Shown here piece by piece: positions 57,154 through 64,000 of a stretch of DNA of 64,000 nt (position 1 is the first letter of the stretch; every line of letters starts with the position of its first letter). Below the pieces are notes generated by a model. The model was not told where the DNA came from. It was given only the letters and a program-made list of their open reading frames with translations, and did not search any database. Origin of the DNA: Triatoma infestans (Eukaryota > Arthropoda > Insecta > Hemiptera > Reduviidae); assembly GCA_011037195.1 (NCBI GenBank), contig JAAEAF010002757.1:41586-105585 (forward strand), in the 5' to 3' direction. Position numbers and translations under genes: made by a program.

Positions 57154-57423
57154 AAATTAAAAAAACTATTAAATAATATTCAAAACATATCAAACTTAAA
57201 AACTTATATATAATTTTGGAAAATAAAAAGTTGACAACACCTCAACATCACAGAGAATAATGAACAAATAAAACAAAAATACCAAACAAATAAAATAAAC
57301 GGTTTTTATTTGTTCATTATTCTCTGTGATGTTGAGGTGTTGTCAACTTTTTATTTTCCAAAATTATATATAAGTTTTTAAGTTTGATATGTTTTGAATA
57401 TTATTTAATAGTTTTTTTAATTT
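57154..57423. repeat. Perfect 120-bp palindrome with 30-bp loop
   Basis: Positions 57154-57273 and 57304-57423 are reverse complements with no mismatch found by eye, including TCAACATCACAGAGAATAA on one arm and its complement on the other. It directly abuts the family D core on the left and R copy 7 on the right. Confidence 0.9.
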
Positions 57424-57560
57424 TTACTTCTCTTACTCCTATAAGAGGAAGTATTGTAATCGTGTCAAATTTTTGATATCGAGTTTTCACCGGAAATATC
57501 CGTTTGAGGTCCCCTGATCCAAAAAAGGGGTTTTTAAGCAAATGGTCTGCGAGTGTGTGT

Positions 57561-57606
<46 letters not shown>

Positions 57607-58460
57607 TGTGCGTCTGTGTATGTCTGTGAACAGCATAGCTCAAAAACGAAAAACCGTAGAAAGTTGAAACTTGATATTCCGTCTAGGTCTCACCATGGGA
57701 TCTGACGGTGCGTTATGTGTCAATATTCCTCAACCGGAAGTACCACTTTACTAGTTGTTTTTTTTCCGTTTTTGCAATTTTCTCAAAAATGCCTCCAACG
57801 ATTTTCTTCAAACTTGGTATGTCAACTACACATACAAACAGCTACAACTTTTATTTGAAACATTTCTCTGGGAAAATTCGTTTAAGGGCACTATGGGGAA
57901 GAGGTGGGGTTAGGTTTTCATCTGAAGTGCTATTACAGTTTATTAAAAAATTCTAACATCTAAATAATGTTAATTAGAATTAAATATGTTGTTGAAATTC
58001 CAAGTTTGACAAAAATCGGATAACCGGAAGTGCGTTTACTTTATCACTTTTACTAAATGATTTTTTCACTTTTTCGCGATTTTCTCAAAAATGGCTGCGA
58101 CGATTTTCTTTAAACATGATATATTAATACTCATACAAAGAGCTACAACTTTTATTTAAACCATTTCTCTAGGAAAATTCATTTAATGGCACTTTTAGGA
58201 GAGGGGTGGGTTATGTTTTTCTCTTAAGTGCGATCATAGTTGATTATACAATTCTATCATCCAAACAAAATTAATTAGAAATAAATGGATGGCCAAAATT
58301 CAGAGTTTCAAGAAAATTAGTTAACCGGAAGTGTGTTTTTCTGAACGGTTTTTTAGTTTTCGTCGTATTTGAATTAATTTGGTACACAAACTATAAAATT
58401 TGTCAATTATAATTTTGATAAGTGGAGTAAGAGAAAGTTGTGTGAGTGTTTGACACCAGA
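57421..58460 (+). repeat. Repeat R, plus copy 7
   Basis: A complete unit with a long GT microsatellite (about 57550-57605) at the usual variable site and CCGG subrepeat starts at 57734, 58024 and 58325. It ends TTTGACACCAGATTTTT. Confidence 0.85.
57550..57605. repeat. GT microsatellite
   Basis: About 50 bp of TGTGTG inside R copy 7. Confidence 0.85.
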
Positions 58461-58586
58461 TTTTTTTGTAAGTAAACCAAAAAAAAAAAAAATTATAAAT
58501 TAATCTATAATTTAATTTTTTATTATTTTCTGATTTTGTTTTTTTGAATTTGACTTTCAAAAAAGAACCTATTGTATTTATATGTT

Positions 58587-58690
58587 GTAGGCCTTGAAAA
58601 AGACAATATATTTGTCGAAATGTTGGCAAAAATTTAAGTTTCCTTATTTTTTTAAAAAAAAGACCGAATCTCACAATTTCCTTCATTCTC
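58587..58690 (+). repeat. Family D repeat, right inverted copy
   Basis: Core-like order GCC, TTGAAAA, GACAA/TTTGTC stem, GAAATGTTGGC, then an AATTTAAG stretch and AAGACCGAATCTCACA. The core is decayed (first C and the conserved G lost), but stem I GCC/GGC is kept. Confidence 0.55.
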
Positions 58691-59105
58691 TCTCTGTCTC
58701 ATCTGTTTGTGTGAACAAAATATCACAAACGAAAAAGTGCAGGAAGCCTAAACTTAATATTCTGTTTCTGAAACTACCACCGCTTCTGATACAAAAGTTA
58801 TGGTCAAAAAAACCATCAACCGGAAGTCAGGCTTTACTGGGAATTTTATTTATTTATTATTATTCAGTTTTTCGCGATAAATGGCCACCCCCATCTATTT
58901 TCTTTAAACTTTATTTACTATTATTATTATTGTAAATTGGATTTTGATTGTATATATATAGCACTTACTCTATATCATACTCTTTATTTAGTTTGTTTAT
59001 ATAGTTTATTTTAAAAAAATTTTATTTTGAAAATATTTAGTTTAAGTTCATATTTTATGTTGTTTCTATTTTTTATTGATTTGTATTAAAATTAAAACCT
59101 TTGTA
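58691..59105. other. Spacer with a diverged R fragment
   Basis: R-like blocks at about 58690-58915 ('atcaaccggaagtcag', 'tttttcgcgataaatggc'). Otherwise AT-rich. Confidence 0.4.
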
Positions 59106-59205
59106 CAGTCCCTGAAGAAGGCAATAAATTTGCCGCAACATCGGTAGAAATTTAAATAGAGTTCTTTTGTATGACCGAACCTCAAAATCCAATTTACATT
59201 GAATA
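59106..59205 (+). repeat. Family D/E repeat with decayed hammerhead-like core
   Basis: CTGAAGA, an extra A, stem GGCAA/TTGCC, but GCAAC in place of GAAAC, then ATCGG. The 3' part ('gaaatttaaatagagttc', then GACCGAACCTCA) matches the family D copies. Confidence 0.45.
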
Positions 59206-60473
59206 CAGCGGTCGTAACGAACACCAAAAACATTATTATTATTTTTGTCGAACATGTTTAGCATCAAATTGCTGCTTTTACAAATTTACCAATATTTGGA
59301 TTTTTAAAGAATGTGATGAAATAAATCTTTATCTGATGGCAGAAATATATTTTATCTGTTAATATTGAACTGTAAATTGTTTTGTTTAATTTTAATACAC
59401 GTAACTACTAATTGTAACATAATGAAAAAGTGTGTGTGATGTATAAAATTTGTGCAGCAAACTGTGGTCTTTTTTTTATGTTTTTTTCTTTAAATAATTT
59501 TTTTTTTTTGGAATTCCAATGTTTTTAAAAAATAAGGGGGTCAGATTATTGTGAAAAAAAGCACGAATCTATCTAGGGTGTATGTATGTATACTGCTTTC
59601 TATACAGTACAGGGGCTCTCTCTATACAGTTCAGTCCTTCACATTTTTTTATGAATGAACGCGAATAATAAATACGGATTATACAGTTTCCAGTTACTAT
59701 TAGATGGATTTATGCCTTTACAGATAGTATCTTAGAAGCAAGTATTTAACCAATTTTGAAATTTAATTAACAACGATTAATTTGAAATATTGAATCAACA
59801 AGGAGCGGGCTTTATAATATCCTATAATTTAAAAATGAACAAAAGGAATGTTGATTTGAAAGTTACAAAACAAGTCCCTAAAACTTGACTTGTTATTTTT
59901 TTTTTATATGCATACAAAACGTATAAACAACTTAGTTTTCAATAAAGTAATAATATTACAAAAAAAAACTTAAATCTTGCAACTTTTTAGAACCAGTGTC
60001 AGGTGATGTGAGGTCATTTTTGTTTTTTTTAATCTAAATTTTCCAATATTCCCAAATTTTTTCATTTAAATAAAAAAAAAAAAAAATACGAAAATAGCAC
60101 ACTATGTTAAAATATTTACATTGTAATGTGAAAAGACAAGTTAAAAAGAATTTCATGGTTGGAACATTTCAAAATAATTTAATTCAAGATAAACTTACAG
60201 TGTTAATTGGAATAATCAATCGATTATTGTGAATTTTTGGAAATATTTTGATCACCCCAGTGGTATGTAATTTTTTTTATCAAATTTTCTTCTATTAATT
60301 AAAAATGATTTATCCTTTTCTATTTAATTAATATTAAATATGTATATTATTATGTATAGTATGTTATTCAATTAATATAAGCATGTACAAATATTGTGCA
60401 AATCATATGGAGTTATGATATTTATCCCTTGTTAGCAAGGTTTCATTGTTTTAGTTCGGATACGTTTTTTTTT
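59206..60473. other. AT-rich sequence, no recognised content
   Basis: No gene, RNA gene or clear repeat found; many A and T runs. Confidence 0.4.
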
Positions 60474-60609
60474 TGGATTTTATACTCGTCAGAGTATGGT
60501 TTGTAATCATCAATTCGATATGACGAATTGATCATAACTCTTTAGACAAATTGATTGTCAGCCTACTCTGGACGGATGGGTGGGTGAAAATCCAAAAACC
60601 AGTCAGAAC
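60474..60609. repeat. Family H hammerhead-type palindrome, decayed
   Basis: GGATTTTATACTCGTCAGAG at the left mirrors CTCTGGACGGATGGGTGGG and GAAAATCC at the right. The right half (60566-60609) follows family H: CTGGACGGA for CTGACGA, a damaged stem II, AAACCAGTCAGAACC. The outer AATGAAGCATGGCT resembles the AAGAAGCAGGCT of family A. Confidence 0.5.
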
Positions 60610-60630
60610 CACAGAACAATGAAGCATGGC

Positions 60631-61438
60631 TTACTTACTTACTATACGGTGCAACAGTCCTTAAAGTAGGACCTGGACCTCCTCAATAAGTTTTCCCCAT
60701 TCGTTTCGTTCTCTGTGGCCTTGTGGCGCGCCATCCTCTCACTCCAACCCGACGGAGGCCTTTCCTTCACGTCATCCAACCATCTAAGTCGAGGGCGCCC
60801 TTGATTACTTGTGCCTTCTGGTTTCCCAATTAATAATTTTCAAGGTAATATCCCCTCAGGCATCCTTTCCACATGCCCCAACCATCTCAACCTCCCTTTC
60901 TTTATTTGGGCGACTATATCCGGATCTCCAAACAAGTCCCCCATCAGTTCTTCATTTTTTCTTATTTTCCAATCGCCATTCACGCACATCGGGCCAAATA
61001 TCCTTCTAAATATTTTTCTGTCCCAGACACCGAGGATCCTTATGTTCTTTTTACTGAGCACCCACGTTTCTCTGGCATAATTGACGAGATGGGTCTGATA
61101 GTAGTTTTATAGGCAATTATTTTAGCCTTGCGGGATAAATCCTTGAACCGCGAACAGGCATCTATTTCCTGCTGATACTCTCGCCTTGATTTCTGCGGTA
61201 ATATCGTCATTGTTAGTTATGAGCGACCCTAGATATTCAAAATCGCTGCACATTGGGAATCTGTGGCCTCTCAACTCGATTTGTCTTTCCTCACGCGACT
61301 GGGCTTTCGAAGTTCGGATATATTTGATCTTTACTTCATTGATTTTTTCAGACCACGTTTCTTACAAGCCTCTTCCAGTTCCTGAAAAGATCCCTCCAGA
61401 GCCGCTTTAGTCCGCGCTATAATCAACACATCGTCTGC
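60631..61438 (-). pseudogene. Non-LTR reverse transcriptase relic (C-terminal half)
   Basis: On the minus strand from 61438: ADDVLIIARTKAALEGSF (the catalytic Asp-Asp motif), CSDFEYLGSLITNNDD, then after several breaks WDRKIFRRIFGPMCVNGDW, EELMGDLFGDPDIVAQIKKG and RLRWLGHVERMPEGILP, the well-known tail of many insect LINE reverse transcriptases. It ends with GCACCGTATAG and a (TAAG)n tail near 60640-60631. The N-terminal RT and endonuclease are missing; several stops and frameshifts make it dead. Confidence 0.85.
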
Positions 61439-61546
61439 ATTATTATTCTTTACTGGCTACTACCACGCATAAAATACATATATGTTATCCAGCATTGCTG
61501 ACCCAAACCACAAAACTAATTGAAATGGAACTAATTAAACAAAACT

Positions 61547-62486
61547 CTGGTGTGATACACTCACACAACATTCTCTTACTCCAGTTTACAAAATTATGAT
61601 AGACAAATTTTAGATTGTGTGAATAAAATTTGATGAAATTCGTTGGATATCCTCGAAAACTGAAAACAATGTTCAGTAAAAGCGCATTTCCGGTTTACTA
61701 ATTTTCTTGAAACTAGGAATTTTGCCCATCTATTTATTTCTATTAATTTTGTTTGGATGGTAGAAATGTGTAATCAACTATGATAGGCTCTTAAGAGAAA
61801 AACATAACCCCACCACTACCAAAAGCCAACTTAAATGACTTCACGAGGAGATAATGTTGCAAATAAAAGTTGTAGCTCTTTATATGTGTAGTTCACATTC
61901 CTAGTTTAAAGAAAATCATTGGAGCCGTTTACGAGAAAATTTCAAAAAATAAAAAATACATTTTAGTAAAAACGCACTTCCGGTCATTCGAATTTTTTCA
62001 AACTCGGAATTTCGACAACATATTTAAATCTAATTAACATTATTTAGATGACAGAATTGTCTAATAAACTTAAATAGCACTTTAGATAAAAACGTAACCC
62101 TACCCCTCCCCCAAACGTGCTCTTAACTACATTTTCCCGGAGAAATGTTTCAAATAAAAGTTGTAGTTGAAGAAAATCGTCGGAGCCATTTTTGAGAAAA
62201 TCGCAAAAACTTTAAAAAAAAAACAACTTGTGTTCATTATGTACTGTCAGATCCCATAGTGATAGCTAAACGGAATATCAAGTTTCAACTTTCTACGGTT
62301 TCTTCTCGTTTTTGAGCTATGCTGTTCACACACACACATACACACACACAGACCATTTGCTAGAAATCATTTTTTTGGGACTCAGGGAGCCTCAAATCGG
62401 ATATTTCCGGTGAAAAGTCGATATCGAAGATTTGATACGATTACGATACATACCCCCTCTTAACTAGGAGAAAGAGAGAAAGTAAA
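61547..62486 (-). repeat. Repeat R, minus copy 3
   Basis: Complete in reverse: CTGGTGTGATACACTCAC at the left end, three inverted CTTCCGG/TTTCCGG blocks, a CACACATACACAC tract at about 62330, and TAACTAGGAGAAAGAGAG at the right. Confidence 0.85.
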
Positions 62487-63137
62487 AAGTTAATGCACTC
62501 TGTTCTAATAATTCTATAATTAATAAATTTATAATAAAGTTTTTAATCACATTGCCCTTGACATTTCTTCATGTTTCTGTTATGAATTCATTTGTAGAAT
62601 TTTGGGAGGGAATTGTAGATGACGCATTCCAAACTTTTCCCAGTATTTTTTTATCTTTTTCTTTACTGAATAGGATTTAATTTGTGGAATTCCAACATTA
62701 GCAATTCTGATATTTGTTTTTCTTTTTCTTTTTTTCAAGAATAAATAATTTTTTTTTCAACACAAATAATGTAACGGATTAATTCCACTAAAATATCACG
62801 GAATCTAGAGTAAAGCCTTGCGTATCGCCTATGAAGCAAGATAATGATCTTTATTGTTGGAAATATGGTCAGCACGCCATAGTTCCCGGGGCTTGTAACA
62901 ATCTGAATCACTGGGGGGAGGGAAGGGAGTACCTCCACAGTTGGACAGAATGTAGTTTGCAACTACAAATTTTAAACTATAATTTCGCATTTGTGAAGAT
63001 ATAGTTATAATAAACAACTAAAAATGTAATTGTATTTGCTGTTGCAATTTTATTATTTATTATTAGCAACTAATAACTTATATTTAGTTATAATTAGTTA
63101 TAAAATGGGCAACTACAACTACTTGAATCTTCATTTT
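62487..63137. other. AT-rich sequence, no recognised content
   Basis: Open frames here are short and without domains. Confidence 0.4.
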
Positions 63138-63262
63138 TACTTTTTCTTAATTCTAGTGAGAGAAAGTAGTATCGCGACCGTGCAAAATTTTCAATGGTTA
63201 GTTTTCACCAAAAATACATGCTTTATGGGTCCCCAAAATACGAAAAAAATGTGTTTTTAACG
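63138..63262 (+). repeat. 5' fragment of repeat R
   Basis: TTTTACTTTTTCTTAATTC, TAGTTTTCACCAAAAATAC and 'gggtccccaaaatacg' follow the order of the R 5' end. It stops where the next repeat starts. Confidence 0.5.
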
Positions 63263-63284
63263 AAACGGTTTATATATATATACA

Positions 63285-64000
63285 CACAGGGTGTCCCAAG
63301 GTATATGGATAACGACCTTTTCTCGGAAACTAAGATAACTAAAAAAAAAAAAAAACTAAAAAATACGTGTCCCCGGTCCGTAGTTTTTTGTTAGAAATCC
63401 AAATTTAATTTGCAAATTTGTTTTGGTGCTTCGAGAAGCGAGATACAGGCACCAACTTCATTTTTTCAGATGGGGAGGTGACGTTTTTATTTAAGAAATA
63501 GATTCCTCTATTTTTTTTGTAAGAAAAATTTACTTGAACGGTTTTTTTCTTTGAGCGATATGAAAGAAAGTTATGAATTTGAAAACATGATTCCTAAAAG
63601 AAATTTCAAAATGATGTAACAGTTTTTTGATTGAATAAGAAGAAAAGTACTATTTTATTATAAATTTTACTCCTCATTAATTACAGATCTTACTTGAACT
63701 GGCCTCCACCATTAGAGATGTATTTCTTTGGTCGTAAGGTACAATTGGCAGGAAAAAGCATGTATATGTTCTCTAATGGTGGGGGCCAGTTCGAGCAAGA
63801 TCTGTAATTAATGAGGAGTAAAATTTATAATAAAATAGTACTTTTTTCTTATTCAATCAAAAACCCATTATAATATCATTTTGAAATTTCTTATTGGAAT
63901 CATGTTTTCATTCATAACTTGTAAAATATCGCTCAAAGAAAAAAAACGTTCAAGTAAATTTTTCTTACAAAAAGTAGAGGAAACTATTTCTTAAATAAAA
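63285..64000. repeat. Large fold-back element running off the window
   Basis: From about 63485 to 63718 and from about 63769 to the window end (64000) the sequence is an inverted repeat with few mismatches, with a loop of about 50 bp. The stretch before the left arm starts with CACAGGGTGTCCCAAGGTAT, which looks like an element terminus. The matching right terminus would lie outside the window. Confidence 0.75.

Noticed and set aside
57401..57643. His/Thr-rich frame
   Set aside because: Translation of a GT microsatellite inside R copy 7.
54952..58000. Similar open frames recurring in R copies (for example 54952-55209, 57708-57956, 46525-46893)
   Set aside because: They share residues because the repeat is conserved as DNA. 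They start and stop at different places, run through poly-T and G-rich tracts, and show no domain. Treated as chance frames in a noncoding repeat.

Overview
The window looks like nuclear DNA of an arthropod, most likely an insect. It is AT-rich, its genes are split by GT-AG introns, and it is packed with decayed retroelements, DNA transposons and fold-back repeats. There are no bacterial operons, rRNA genes or intact tRNA genes. The species cannot be named from the sequence. All functions below are read from motifs and remembered family features; no database search was run.

Four protein-coding genes can be assembled exon by exon with consistent splice phases, all in the left half. (1) 8694-10475, minus: a short p21/p27/Dacapo-type CDK inhibitor (3 exons, 133 aa). 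(2) 11419-17839, plus: Tom40, the mitochondrial outer-membrane import pore (6 exons, 323 aa). (3) 21972-27404, plus: UBR7, a UBR-box plus PHD-finger E3 ligase candidate (10 exons, 380 aa). (4) 28370-32404, minus: RSPH9, an axonemal radial-spoke head protein (4 exons, 303 aa). The CDK inhibitor and Tom40 are divergent with about 0.94 kb between their start codons. UBR7 and RSPH9 converge. The four genes share no obvious pathway. A possible terminal exon lies at 382-518, and two spliced, apparently noncoding exons start just beyond RSPH9 (to 32795, and 33190-33251). They may be the 5' end of a gene whose body lies to the right.

From about 33 kb to the end the window is almost entirely repeats: 5'-truncated non-LTR retrotransposon tails (RNase H or RT remnants, two with clear target-site duplications), Tc1/mariner relics, tRNA-derived SINE-like pieces, and at least a dozen copies of one roughly 1-kb repeat (called R here). 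R has short terminal inverted repeats and an internal triplication of about 290 bp.

The most interesting signal is a set of small dispersed repeats, many of them inverted dimers, that share a hammerhead-ribozyme-like core. The core is a CTGANGA box, a short stem-loop, GAAA, a palindromic stem III (ACGT or ACCGGT) and a TC cleavage site, flanked by a complementary stem I. Several sequence families (A, B, C, D/E, F, G, H here) differ in the stems but keep the core, and stems I and II show compensatory changes. This matches the published association of minimal type I hammerheads with Penelope-like retroelements. All copies carry one extra nucleotide after CTGANGA, so self-cleavage is a hypothesis. 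Copies lie inside introns of Tom40 and RSPH9.
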